Assembly: GCF_004365965.1 (NCBI RefSeq)
Contig: NZ_SOEB01000005.1
Coordinates: forward strand, 124,001-188,000
DNA length: 64,000 nucleotides
Direction: 5' to 3'
From: Rhodovulum visakhapatnamense
Lineage (GTDB): Bacteria > Pseudomonadota > Alphaproteobacteria > Rhodobacterales > Rhodobacteraceae
Part shown: piece by piece, positions 48,012-57,404 of the stretch
Numbering within the stretch: position 1 is the stretch's first letter
Layout of the letters: the number at the start of each line of letters is the position of its first letter
Notes under the pieces: generated by a model
The model's input: the letters and a program-made list of their open reading frames with translations, nothing else
What the model was told of the DNA's origin: nothing
The model's database searches: none
Program-made: the position numbers and the translations under genes

Positions 48012-48866
48012 TCAGGACGCCCGGTAGGCCTGCCGGATCAGCTCGGCCAGGGCGCCGATCACAGGCCCGTCGGCAAGGTCCGAGGCATAAAGGTTGATCT
48101 GGGTCGTCTTCAGGTCGGGCAGCGCGCCGCCGTGCTGGATACGCTCGACATAAGGCGGCAGCGCGCCGTCGACCGAGGTATGGACCGCGAGATCGGCGCT
48201 GACGCTGGCCTCGACGGTCCGGCTCGAATCGCTTTCGACCGTCATCACCCAGGGGATTCCCGCGCGGTCGAGCGCGGCCTGCACGCCCTGGCGGAAGATG
48301 CAGGTATGCTCGTAGGCAAGCCGCAGCGGGCGCTGGCGCCAGGCCGTCCCGCCGATGGCCCCCACCCAGACCAGCGGCAGTTCGGTGAGCGTCTCGCCGG
48401 TCGGGCCGCAGCGATCCTCGGTGGTCAGGATGATATCGACATCGCCGCGCCGGAACATCTCGCGCAAGCGCATCGTGTAGGACGAGATCAGCTGCACCTT
48501 GACCCGGGGAAAGTCGCGGGCAAACCGGTTCAGCACCAGCGGGATCGCCGGATAGACGATGTCATGGGGCACGCCCACCACCACCTCGCCCTCGTATTCC
48601 TGCGCGGTCATGCGCGCATAGACCTCGTCGTTGAGGCTGAGGATGCGCCGGGCATACCCCAGAAGCTGTTCGCCCGAGGCGGTCAGCTTGACCTTGCGTT
48701 CGGTCCGGTCGAGCAGTTGCAGGTCCAGCGCCTCTTCCAGCCGCTTGATCTGCATCGACACGGCCGATTGCGTGAGGTTCAGAAAGCCCGCCGCCCGCGT
48801 CACCCCGCCCGCATCCGATACAGCCACAAACGAGCGCAGGGCAGTCATGTCCAGATTGCGCGCCAC
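48012..48866 (-). CDS. LysR-family transcriptional regulator
   Basis: 284-residue LysR protein: winged HTH at residues about 5-65 (ALRSFVAVSDAGGVTRAAGF, LNLTQSAVSMQIKRLEEAL) and a substrate-binding domain from about 90. The effector is unknown. It is divergent from the DUF1127 gene, and the gap holds an inverted repeat CATTC-N7-GAATG that could be its operator, so the DUF1127 gene is a candidate target. Confidence 0.92.
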   Translation of the reverse strand: MARNLDMTALRSFVAVSDAGGVTRAAGFLNLTQSAVSMQIKRLEEALDLQLLDRTERKVKLTASGEQLLGYARRILSLNDEVYARMTAQEYEGEVVVGVPHDIVYPAIPLVLNRFARDFPRVKVQLISSYTMRLREMFRRGDVDIILTTEDRCGPTGETLTELPLVWVGAIGGTAWRQRPLRLAYEHTCIFRQGVQAALDRAGIPWVMTVESDSSRTVEASVSADLAVHTSVDGALPPYVERIQHGGALPDLKTTQINLYASDLADGPVIGALAELIRQAYRAS

Positions 48867-48896
48867 ATCAAGATTCCTGATTCAACCCATAACCAT

Positions 48897-48913
48897 CATT
48901 CGTTTGAAGAATG
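48897..48913. promoter_or_regulatory. Inverted repeat, candidate LysR operator
   Basis: CATTC-GTTTGAA-GAATG is a perfect 5-bp-arm inverted repeat 31 bases upstream of the lysR-family gene, in the gap shared with the DUF1127 gene. LysR proteins typically bind T-N11-A palindromes in such positions. Confidence 0.45.
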
Positions 48914-48990
48914 GACCACAATCCGGCATAAGCATCAAGGATGGTGATGGAACAAGGCCGTTTCATCAAAGTTAACGAAGGTGCAACACC

Positions 48991-49206
48991 ATGGCGCAAG
49001 TCAGCACGAACATCCGCGCGGCCCACGACGTCGGCGGTGCCGGCCTCGTGAAACGGATTCTTCTGGGGCTGAGCGCCGCGCGCCAGCGCCGTCAACTGGT
49101 CGAGCTGGACGACCGGCAATTGCGCGACATCGGCCTGACCGCCGAAGAGGCCCGTGCCGAAGCGCGCCGCCCGGCCTGGGACGTCCCGCAAAGCTGGCTG
49201 CGCTGA
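48991..49206 (+). CDS. DUF1127 small protein
   Basis: 71-residue basic protein with the DUF1127/YjiS signature near residues 30-60 (RQLVELDDRQLRDIGLTAEE). Arg-rich proteins of this family in Rhodobacter act as small RNA-binding or stress-related factors. It has its own strong terminator 71 bases downstream and is divergent from the LysR gene. GAAGGTG lies upstream of the ATG. Confidence 0.88.
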   Translation: MAQVSTNIRAAHDVGGAGLVKRILLGLSAARQRRQLVELDDRQLRDIGLTAEEARAEARRPAWDVPQSWLR

Positions 49207-49276
49207 ACCGTCGCTGCGTCCTGCCACGAACCTACGGCGAATGCCGCGCGTTTGACTGCCGGAAGGCTTGAAATGG

Positions 49277-49318
49277 GCCCCGCCCTTGCCGATATACCCC
49301 GGCAATGGCGGGGCTTTT
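49277..49318 (+). terminator. Rho-independent terminator of the DUF1127 gene
   Basis: GCCCCGCC plus TTGCCG (49277-49291, one mismatch) pairs with CGGCAA plus GGCGGGGC (49300-49314) and is followed by TTTT. It separates the DUF1127 gene from the Bax-inhibitor gene. Confidence 0.88.
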
Positions 49319-49358
49319 GCGCTTGACCGCCGGTATTGGACCAAGGAGGAGGCTTTCA

Positions 49359-50132
49359 ATGGCTGACTACAACACGATCCGCGCCGGGGCGACGGGCGTT
49401 CGCACCGCGCAGATCGACGAGGGTCTTCGCGCCCATATGAACAAGGTCTACGGCACCATGTCCGTAGGCATGCTGATCACCGCGCTGGCGTCCTGGTCGA
49501 TTTCGGGGCTGGCCGTCACCGACATGCCGACCGCCGTGCAGATCGGGGCCGACAAGTACCTGACCGGCCTTGGCCAGGCGCTTTACACCTCGCCGCTGAA
49601 ATGGCTGATCATGTTCGCGCCGCTGCTTTTCGTCTTCGGCTTCTCGGCGGGCATCAACCGGATGTCGGCCGCCACCGCGCAGGTCGTCTTCTACGCCTTC
49701 GCCGCCGTGATGGGCCTGTCGATCAGTTCGATCTTCCTGGTCTTCACCGGCATCTCGATCGTGCAGACCTTCCTCGTGACCGCGATCGCCTTCGCGGGCC
49801 TGTCGCTCTGGGGCTACACCACCAAGAAAGACATCTCGGGCTGGGGGTCGTTCCTGATCATGGGCGTGATCGGCCTTGTGGTCGCATCGATCGTCAACAT
49901 CTTCCTGGCCTCGCCCGCGATCATGTTCGCGATTTCGGCGCTGGGCATCCTGATCTTCGCCGGACTGACCGCCTATGACACCCAGCGGATCAAGACCGAG
50001 TACATCCAGCACGCCCATGCGATGGACAGCGAGTGGCTGGGCAAGTCGGCGATCATGGGGGCGCTGAACCTCTATCTCGACTTCATCAACCTCTTCATGT
50101 TCCTGCTGCAGTTCCTCGGCAACCGCGAGTGA
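49359..50132 (+). CDS. Bax inhibitor-1/YccA-family membrane protein
   Basis: 257-residue protein with seven hydrophobic helices and the family C-terminal block GLTAYDTQRIKTEYIQ plus ALNLYLDFINLFMFLLQF. BI-1/YccA proteins are pH-sensitive membrane channels or FtsH modulators. AAGGAGGAGG lies 6 bases before the ATG at 49359. Single gene with terminators on both sides. Confidence 0.93.
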   Translation: MADYNTIRAGATGVRTAQIDEGLRAHMNKVYGTMSVGMLITALASWSISGLAVTDMPTAVQIGADKYLTGLGQALYTSPLKWLIMFAPLLFVFGFSAGINRMSAATAQVVFYAFAAVMGLSISSIFLVFTGISIVQTFLVTAIAFAGLSLWGYTTKKDISGWGSFLIMGVIGLVVASIVNIFLASPAIMFAISALGILIFAGLTAYDTQRIKTEYIQHAHAMDSEWLGKSAIMGALNLYLDFINLFMFLLQFLGNRE

Positions 50133-50162
50133 CCTGACGCATCAGGACCTGACTTTTCCAGA

Positions 50163-50190
50163 CCCGCCGGACCTCCCGTCCGGCGGGTTT
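50163..50190 (+). terminator. Rho-independent terminator of the BI-1 gene
   Basis: CCCGCCGGAC - CTCCC - GTCCGGCGGG is a perfect 10-bp stem (50163-50187) followed by TTTCTTCTT. Confidence 0.93.
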
Positions 50191-50240
50191 CTTCTTGCGC
50201 CCGGGCCGCACAGCCAAAGGGGATTGCGCGGTCGCGGATA

Positions 50241-50260
50241 TTAGTTGATAAAAACACTAA
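50241..50260. promoter_or_regulatory. Inverted repeat upstream of the small gene at 50289
   Basis: TTAGT-N10-ACTAA lies 29 bases before the small ORF and overlaps a plausible promoter (TTGCGC at 50224-50229, TGATAA about 16 bases later). The centre is TGATAAAAAC. It looks like an operator, but no regulator can be named. Confidence 0.35.
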
Positions 50261-50288
50261 GGATTGAGTCTCGGAGGGAGAACTGCCG

Positions 50289-50507
50289 ATGCGACATCAT
50301 TTCGACCGCCGCGCCGGGCGCGCGGCCACGGCCCTCGCGGCCAGGACCGGCGCCTGTCTCGCAACGCTTCGGATCTTTGCCAGGGACTGGGACACGGCTT
50401 TCGCCGAGACCGCCGAAGGGGTCGTCTTCGACCTGTATCGAGGCGGACGGCACACCGCCCTGGTCGGCCGAAACGCGGCCCGCGCCCGGTCGTCGAACCC
50501 GTTCTGA
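50289..50507 (+). CDS. Hypothetical small protein
   Basis: 72-residue protein with no recognised family. It is basic at both ends with a mid-portion WDTAFAETAEGVVFDLYRGG. A good ribosome-binding site (GGAGGGAG, 8 bases before the ATG) and a promoter-like region support translation. It sits alone between the BI-1 terminator and the end of the hydrogenase operon, convergent with hypE. Confidence 0.5.
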   Translation: MRHHFDRRAGRAATALAARTGACLATLRIFARDWDTAFAETAEGVVFDLYRGGRHTALVGRNAARARSSNPF

Positions 50508-50537
50508 CGGGAACTACGGCGGGCGCAACGGCCGCAG

Positions 50538-51578
50538 TCAGCAAATGCGCGGCAGCTGCTCGCCCACCAGCATGTCGACGATGCGCGCCCCGCCGAAGGC
50601 GGTGCGCATCCGGACCTGACCGGGATGCTCTGCGGTCGCCCGGCCGACAATGACGGCATCGCGGCCTTCGGGCCGGGCGCGCATCGCGGCCAGCGCCGCC
50701 GCGGCCTCGGCCTCGGGGACGAAAAGAACCAGCGTTCCCTCATTCGCCAGATAAAGCGGGTCGAGCCCGAGGATCTCGCACATCCCCTTGACCTCGTCGC
50801 GCAAGGGAAGCGCCTCTTCCTCGATCTCGACACCAACGCCCGCCGCCTCGGCCATCTCGTTCAGCGCCGAGGCCAGCCCGCCCCGCGTCGCGTCCCGCGC
50901 GGCCCGGGTGCCGGGGGCGGCCGCGATCACCGCCTCCATCAGATGGCCCAGCGCCTGACAGTCGGACCGGATGTCGGTCGACAAGGCCAGATCGCCCCGC
51001 GCGGCCAGGATCGTCGCGCCGTGATCGCCAAGCACGCCATTCACCAGCGCCACGTCGCCGGGGCGGATGCGGCTGGCCGCCAGATCGCGCCCGGGCGGGA
51101 TCGCGCCCACACCGGTCGTGGTCACGAAGACCCCGTCGGCGGCACCGCGCCCCACGACCTTGGTGTCGCCGGTCACGATCCGCACGCCTGCGGCCTCGGC
51201 CTCGGCCGCCATCGTCGCCACGATCCGGCGCAGAAGGGCGATCTCGGTGCCCTCCTCGATGATGAAGGCCGCCGACAGCCACAAGGGCCGTGCGCCCCCC
51301 ACCGCCAGATCATTGACCGTGCCGCAGATCGCGAGCTTGCCGATATCGCCGCCGGGAAATTCCAGCGGCGTGACGACGAAACTGTCGGTGGTCATCGCGA
51401 GCCGCGCGCCGGGTTCGGTCAGCGCCGCATCCGACAACCGGGCCTGATCCTCCATCGCGTCGGGCCGGAAGGCCGCGGCGAAAACCTCGTCGATCAGATC
51501 GCGCATCGCCCGTCCGCCCCCGCCATGGGACAGCGTCACATGGGTATCGCGCAACCGCGCCCGGGTCGGGACATTCAT
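50538..51578 (-). CDS. hypE: Hydrogenase expression/formation protein HypE
   Basis: 346-residue PurM-like ATPase that dehydrates a thiocarbamate on its C-terminal Cys to a thiocyanate, the source of the CN ligands of the NiFe site. N-terminal LSHGGGGRAMRDLIDEVF and the invariant C-terminal PRIC are present. It takes carbamoyl from HypF (not in the window) and passes cyanide to HypC-HypD. Starts with a 4-base overlap with hypD; last gene of the operon. Confidence 0.97.
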   Translation of the reverse strand: MNVPTRARLRDTHVTLSHGGGGRAMRDLIDEVFAAAFRPDAMEDQARLSDAALTEPGARLAMTTDSFVVTPLEFPGGDIGKLAICGTVNDLAVGGARPLWLSAAFIIEEGTEIALLRRIVATMAAEAEAAGVRIVTGDTKVVGRGAADGVFVTTTGVGAIPPGRDLAASRIRPGDVALVNGVLGDHGATILAARGDLALSTDIRSDCQALGHLMEAVIAAAPGTRAARDATRGGLASALNEMAEAAGVGVEIEEEALPLRDEVKGMCEILGLDPLYLANEGTLVLFVPEAEAAAALAAMRARPEGRDAVIVGRATAEHPGQVRMRTAFGGARIVDMLVGEQLPRIC

Positions 51579-52717
51579 TCAACCGCCTCCGGCGCCCGGG
51601 CGCCGCCATACTGCCAATAGGCCGCGCAGGCCCCTTCGGAACTGACCATCAACGCGCCCAGCGGCATCTCCGGCGTACAGCCGCAGCCGAATTGCGGGCA
51701 GGCCGTGGGTTTGATCCGGCCGGTCATCACCTGACCGCAGGCACAGCCCTCGGGCTCGGGCACCACACGCGGTCCGGCGGCATAGCCGACACCGAATTTC
51801 TCTTCGGCGTCAAAGGCGCGATATCTCGCCCGGATCCGCAGTCCCGACTGGTCGATCTCTCCGAGACCCCGCCATTCGAAGGAGGGACGTTTCTCATAGA
51901 CATCGACGATGGCGGCAAGGCTGACCGGGTTCCCGTGCTCGGGCACCACGCGGGCATACTGGTTTTCCACCTCGGCCCGGCCATCCCGGATCTGGGTCAG
52001 CACCATCAGCACCGATTGCAGCAGATCCAGCGGCTCGAACCCCGCCACGACGATGGGCTTGCCGTAATCCCGCGCAATGAAATCGTAGGGGTGGATGCCG
52101 ATCACCATCGAGACATGGCCCGGCCCCACGAAGCCGTCGAGCACCATGTGCGGATCGTCCAGCAGCGCCCTGATCGGCTCGGGCACGGTGATGTGGTTGC
52201 AGAAGACGCTGAAATTGCCCAACCCCTCGTGCGCGGCCTGCTGGATCGACAGCGCGGTCGACGGCGTCGTCGTCTCGAAGCCGAGGCCGAAGAACACCAC
52301 CTCGCGCCCCGGATTGCGGCGCGCCAGTTCCAGCGCGTCGAGCGGCGAATAGACCATGCGGATATCGGCGCCCGCGGCCTTGGCCTGCATCAGCGACATC
52401 TTCGTGCCCGGCACCCGCATCGCGTCGCCGAAGGTGGTGAAGATGACGCCCGGGCGGTTCGCGATCTCGACGCATTCGTCGACCCGCGCCATCGGCAACA
52501 CGCAGACCGGGCAGCCGGGGCCGTGGATGAACTCGACCCCCTCATGCACCAGCTTGTCGAGCCCGTAGCGGAAGATCGCATGGGTATGCCCGCCGCAGAT
52601 CTCCATGATGTGGACCGGGGCCGCGCGCGTCGCGCCGATCTGATCGGCCAGCGCAGAGATACGGGCCAGAACGGCCTTCGCGGCCTTCGGGTCGCGGAAT
52701 TCGGTCGCGTATTTCAT
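51575..52717 (-). CDS. hypD: Hydrogenase formation protein HypD
   Basis: 380-residue iron-sulfur protein that, with HypC, assembles the Fe(CN)2CO unit. Conserved Cys motifs are MEICGGHTHAIFRYG, GPGCPVCVLP and the C-terminal 4Fe-4S set CACGQVMTGRIKPTACPQFG plus CGCTPE. The ATG at 52717 overlaps the hypC stop by four bases; the frame upstream is antisense noise. Length standard. Confidence 0.97.
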   Translation of the reverse strand: MKYATEFRDPKAAKAVLARISALADQIGATRAAPVHIMEICGGHTHAIFRYGLDKLVHEGVEFIHGPGCPVCVLPMARVDECVEIANRPGVIFTTFGDAMRVPGTKMSLMQAKAAGADIRMVYSPLDALELARRNPGREVVFFGLGFETTTPSTALSIQQAAHEGLGNFSVFCNHITVPEPIRALLDDPHMVLDGFVGPGHVSMVIGIHPYDFIARDYGKPIVVAGFEPLDLLQSVLMVLTQIRDGRAEVENQYARVVPEHGNPVSLAAIVDVYEKRPSFEWRGLGEIDQSGLRIRARYRAFDAEEKFGVGYAAGPRVVPEPEGCACGQVMTGRIKPTACPQFGCGCTPEMPLGALMVSSEGACAAYWQYGGARAPEAVE

Positions 52718-53004
52718 CCCTGCCCCTCCAGCGCCTTCGCACCCTCGGCCATGGCCTCGGCCGCTTCCTGCGCCTCGCCCAGATCCTGCAGCGCCTGCAG
52801 CGTCTTCGCGGCCTCGTCCGCATCGATCCGGGCCATGGCGAAGCCCACATGGATCAACGCCCATTCGCCCACCAGGTCCTCGGCCGGGCCGTCGAGAATG
52901 CAGGCCACGTTCACCTCGCGCCGCACCCCCGAAACCTCGGCCAGCGCCATCATCCGCGCGGCATCGGTAACGGCCACGATACGGCCGGGAATTCCCAGAC
53001 ACAT
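52714..53004 (-). CDS. hypC: Hydrogenase assembly chaperone HypC
   Basis: 96-residue chaperone. It begins MCLGIPGRIVAV, with the essential Cys2 that holds the Fe(CN)2CO group and contacts the large subunit precursor. The C-terminal 30 residues are an Ala/Glu-rich helix. Located one base after hupR and overlapping hypD by four bases. A second member of the same fold, HupF, is in this operon. Confidence 0.95.
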   Translation of the reverse strand: MCLGIPGRIVAVTDAARMMALAEVSGVRREVNVACILDGPAEDLVGEWALIHVGFAMARIDADEAAKTLQALQDLGEAQEAAEAMAEGAKALEGQG

Positions 53005-53005
53005 G

Positions 53006-54489
53006 TCAGTCCTCCTCGTCCTGAGAGACTCGCCCAGCGGGACCGGCGATCCCGTAGCGGTCGAGCTTCGCCCTCAGCCCCACCCGCGAGAGGCCCAGTT
53101 CGGCGGCCGCGCGGCTCTTGTTCCAGCGATGCCGGGTCAGCGTCTCGCGCAATATCCGCATCTCCATCAGCTCGACCCGGTCCTTCAGCGATCCGGTCCG
53201 CGCCAGCACCGCATCGGCCGAGCGGTCGGCGCCCTCGTCGCCGGGCGGTGCCTGCAGGATGTGGCGCGAGATCAGATCGGCCCCCAGCATCTTGTCCGGG
53301 GCCATTACCAGCATCCGCGCGATCTCGTTCTTCAGCTCGCGCAGGTTGCCCGGCCAGTCGTAGTTTTCCAGAAATTCCAGCGCCGCCTCGTCGAGCCCAT
53401 GCACCGGCTTGCCATGGGCCTGGGACAGCTCGGCCAGCTTGGCCTGTGCCAGCAGCGCGATGTCGCCGCGCCGGGCGCGCAGCGGCGGCACCGCGATCTC
53501 GCCCGCCGCCAGCGCATAGTACAGATCGGCGCGGAACCGGCCTTCGGCGACCAGCGCCTTCAGATCGGTGCCCGCGCCGCAGATGAGCCTGAAATTGGTG
53601 CCAACCGTTTCCTGCCCGCCGACCGGCGTGAAAGCGCCCTCGGTCAGCACCCGCAACAGCGTCAGCTGCAGCCCTGGCGGCGCGGTCTCGATCCCGCCGA
53701 GGTAAAGCGTGCCGCGATCGGCCTTCTGCATCAGCCCGATCCGGGCGACGCCCCCGGCCAGCACGCCCCGTTTCGCGCCCATCAGTTCGATCGCGGTCAG
53801 ATCCTCGGGCATACCGGCCAGATTGAGGTCATAGAACGGCTTGTCCGCCCGCAACGAGGCGTAATGCATCGCCCGCGCCAGCTGTGCCTTGCCGGTGCCG
53901 GGCTCGCCCGTCAGCACCACCGGCAGGTCGAACCCGGCAAAGCGGCGGGCCATCTGCACCACCTCGACCATGGGCGAGTTGGGCGCGCGCAGCACGGTTT
54001 CGAACCCCATGCCCTCGCGCAGCGCCTTGCGGCGCTTTTCGACCCGCGACTCGGCGGTCGAGGCCAGAAGCCGCATTTCCAGCGCCATCCGCTCGTTCTC
54101 GCGCGACAGCTGGAACAGCTGCGCCGCGTTGCGGGCCGCCACCAGAAGCTGGTCGGGATGCCAGGGCTTGGTCAGGATCTGGTGAATGCCGGCCTCGTTG
54201 ATCGCGGCGACCATGGCCGAGCTGTCGGTATAGCCGGTCACGATCAGCCGCACCGTCTCGGGCCAGCGTTCGCGGACCTCGGACAGGAACGCGACCCCGG
54301 AGCGCCCGGGCATGCGCTGGTCGCACAGGATCACCTGCACCCATTCGTCGCGCAGCACCGCCATCGCGGCTTCGGCATCGGCGGCGGTCAGGACATCGAA
54401 TTCGTCCTCCAGCGCCATCCGCATCGCGGCCAGCGAATGCGGCTCGTCATCGACAAGCAGGACCGCCGGGCGGGCGCTGGCAGGCGCCA

Positions 54490-54490
<1 letters not shown>
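53006..54490 (-). CDS. hupR: Hydrogenase response regulator HupR
   Basis: 494-residue NtrC-type response regulator. Receiver domain (residues about 8-125) with phosphoacceptor Asp57 in [14 protein letters not shown]+ domain with Walker A-like [15 protein letters not shown], and a C-terminal HTH ([20 protein letters not shown]). The GAFTGA loop that contacts sigma-54 is replaced ([12 protein letters not shown]). In R. capsulatus HupR activates hupSL with the kinase HupT and without RpoN, which agrees with the altered loop. HupT is not in the window. The start shares one base with the hypB stop. Confidence 0.95.
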
Positions 54491-55370
<880 letters not shown>

Positions 55371-55371
<1 letters not shown>

Positions 55372-55712
55372 CACACCACCTCCATGTCCTTGATCCGCAT
55401 TTCGTCGCCCCCCACGGGCATCAGCCGGCCGCCGCCGCAGCGCGGACAGGGGTCGAGCCGGTTCTCGATTTCGACCTCGACGCCGCAATCGTAGCACAGC
55501 GCACGGCCGGGCAGGTCGATCATTTCAAGCCGGGCGCCCTCGGCCGGGCTGCCCCGCATCACCACGTCGAAGGCGAATTCCAGCGCCGGTTTCTCGACCC
55601 CGGCAAAGCGCCCGATTTCCAGCCGCAGAAGCCGCACCGCCGCGAACCCGTGGGCGCGCGCCTGATCCTCGACGATCCCGCGAATACCCTCGCACAGCGA
55701 CATCTCATGCAT
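55371..55712 (-). CDS. hypA: Hydrogenase nickel-incorporation protein HypA
   Basis: 113-residue nickel chaperone. N-terminal [10 protein letters not shown] with the Ni-binding His2-Glu3, and zinc site with two CXXC pairs, CYDCGVEVE and CPRCGGGRL. Works with HypB. Start overlaps the end of hupK by eight bases. Confidence 0.96.
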
Positions 55713-56589
55713 GGGCGGCCTCGTCGAAGACGACCGGTACGCACGGGTCGAGGATGTCGACCACCAGCGGCGCCAGGTCGGCCCGGCCGCGCGGCAGGCT
55801 TTCCAGCGCCCTCTGCAGCACCCCGCCCCGCGCGCAAAGGTGATCGGTCGGCGTCAGGCGGCGAAAGGCCGCGACGCGCCCGTCCTCGACCCGCGCCGAC
55901 AGGGAATAGGTCCCCCGTGCCGCGGGCACGCGAACGACCCCGCCCCGGGTGGCGGGGGTGGCGGGGAACTGACCGGACAGGCAGGCCTCGAGATCGACCA
56001 GCCGCGCCGCCGCGCGCCAGAGCGGGCCGCGCCCGTAGCGCGCTTCGATCTCGGCCAGCAGCGGCGATGTGCGGTGCCGCAGCCAGGGCGAGTTTTCCTC
56101 CGCTGCCGCGTCAAGCGCAGGTCCGGGGTCGGCCGGGGGCAGATCGGCAACCGCCTCGCCCGGCGCGAACCGTCCGGCGAGTGCTGCCAGAACCGGCGCC
56201 ACGCCCGCCCCCGCCACCAGCCAGCGGTCAAACGCATCGGGCGCGGGGCATCGGCCCGGGGGGCCGAACACGGCTCGGGCGATATCGTCGCCCGGCAGCG
56301 GCGCGGGCGGCAGGCCCAAAGCGCGTGGCCAGAGCACGAAAAACCGCATCAGATGGTCGCGCAGGATCTCGTCGGCCAGCGCCGCGCGGTCCTCAGGCCG
56401 CGCGGGCAGCCCCAGCGCCACGCGGGCCCCCAGCGACTGGGCAGCCCGGCAAAGGTTGAAGATCCGCGGCACCAGCAGGGCGGCCTCCTCGACCCGGCGA
56501 TGCAGCAGCAGGGCCTCGAGCGCGGGCGGGGCCGGCGGGGCGATCCGCGGCCCGGCGCCGGTCAGGGCGATATGCAAGGCCGCGCTCAC
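55705..56589 (-). CDS. hupK: Hydrogenase assembly protein HupK
   Basis: 294-residue HupK, thought to be a scaffold related to the large subunit that helps build the active site. The C-terminus still resembles Hup[14 protein letters not shown] compares with DPCLACSTH, but the second Cys and His are gone. The start is a GTG at 56589, four bases before the hupJ stop (GTGA overlap); the first residues are [15 protein letters not shown]. Homology to HupK is the weakest in the cluster and rests partly on position. Confidence 0.85.
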   Translation of the reverse strand: MSAALHIALTGAGPRIAPPAPPALEALLLHRRVEEAALLVPRIFNLCRAAQSLGARVALGLPARPEDRAALADEILRDHLMRFFVLWPRALGLPPAPLPGDDIARAVFGPPGRCPAPDAFDRWLVAGAGVAPVLAALAGRFAPGEAVADLPPADPGPALDAAAEENSPWLRHRTSPLLAEIEARYGRGPLWRAAARLVDLEACLSGQFPATPATRGGVVRVPAARGTYSLSARVEDGRVAAFRRLTPTDHLCARGGVLQRALESLPRGRADLAPLVVDILDPCVPVVFDEAAHA

Positions 56590-57404
56590 GCGCCCGGCGC
56601 CTCCGCCGGACGGTCCTCGGCCCCGGCGGCCAGACCGCCCGAGATCACCGCGCGGCGGGTCGGGGCGCCCGTGCCCGAGGCCTCGCCTTCGGCGGCCTCG
56701 GCGTCCGCCAGATCCGTCTCGCGCGCGGCACGGATGTCGGCAGCGCGGTCGGTTTCGGCCCGGTTCTCGGCCTTGAACAGCTCGACCATGACCGCGCGGG
56801 CGACCTCGACCGCCTGCAGCTGGCTGGCGAAATCGTTCATCGGCGAGAACAGCGAACAGGCCTTGTAGCCGCCCGCCATCGGCCGGACATTGTGGATGAA
56901 CTCGTAGTCGCCCGACGGAAAGCACAGGCTTTCCTTGGCGCCCGCAGTCAGACCGGACCAGTCCTCGCCCTCGGCGGGCAGCAGGATCAGGTTCATGAAC
57001 CAGGGCGCCACCAGCACGCCCAGCGGGCGCCCCTCATAAAGCGCGAAGCCCACCGCTTCGACATGCAGCGAGGCGTTGACCAGGGGCACGTCGCGCATCT
57101 TCGAATGCCAGATCTCGCGGAACTCGGCCTCAAGCGCGGCGGTGCGGTCGGCGATCCAGGCCGCCGTCGCAGCCTCGGCCGCGCCGGGATCGTCCTTGAC
57201 CATGAACTGGGCCTTCGGCGCGTCGCAGGTCGGGCAGGTCCAGTCCTCGGGCAGCGCGGCGAAAGGGGTGCCGGGCAGCACCTGGCGGAAGTCGTCGCCC
57301 TCGGCCGGGTCATAGACCGTCCAGCAGATCTTGCATTCCATCACCGCCGCCGCGCTGATCCGGTCGTCGCGGCCGCCATAGCTGCCCTCGAAGCGGGCGG
57401 TCAT
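56586..57404 (-). CDS. hupJ: Rubredoxin-HupJ fusion, hydrogenase assembly
   Basis: 272-residue protein in two parts. Residues about 22-70 are a rubredoxin (MECKICWTVYDPAEGD and DWTCPTCDAPKAQF, two CXXC iron ligands), equal to separate HupI in rhizobia. Residues about 85-230 are the HybE/HupJ chaperone domain (WFMNLILLPAEGEDW, GDYEFIHNV, YKACSLFSPMNDF). A Glu/Ala-rich tail follows. The rubredoxin is thought to protect small-subunit Fe-S assembly from oxygen. ATG at 57404 overlaps hupH by four bases. Confidence 0.93.
   Translation of the reverse strand: MTARFEGSYGGRDDRISAAAVMECKICWTVYDPAEGDDFRQVLPGTPFAALPEDWTCPTCDAPKAQFMVKDDPGAAEAATAAWIADRTAALEAEFREIWHSKMRDVPLVNASLHVEAVGFALYEGRPLGVLVAPWFMNLILLPAEGEDWSGLTAGAKESLCFPSGDYEFIHNVRPMAGGYKACSLFSPMNDFASQLQAVEVARAVMVELFKAENRAETDRAADIRAARETDLADAEAAEGEASGTGAPTRRAVISGGLAAGAEDRPAEAPGA

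Noticed and set aside
50241-50260. FNR/FnrL box before the small gene at 50289
   Set aside because: TTGAT is present, but the right half reads ACACT instead of ATCAA; kept only as an unassigned inverted repeat.
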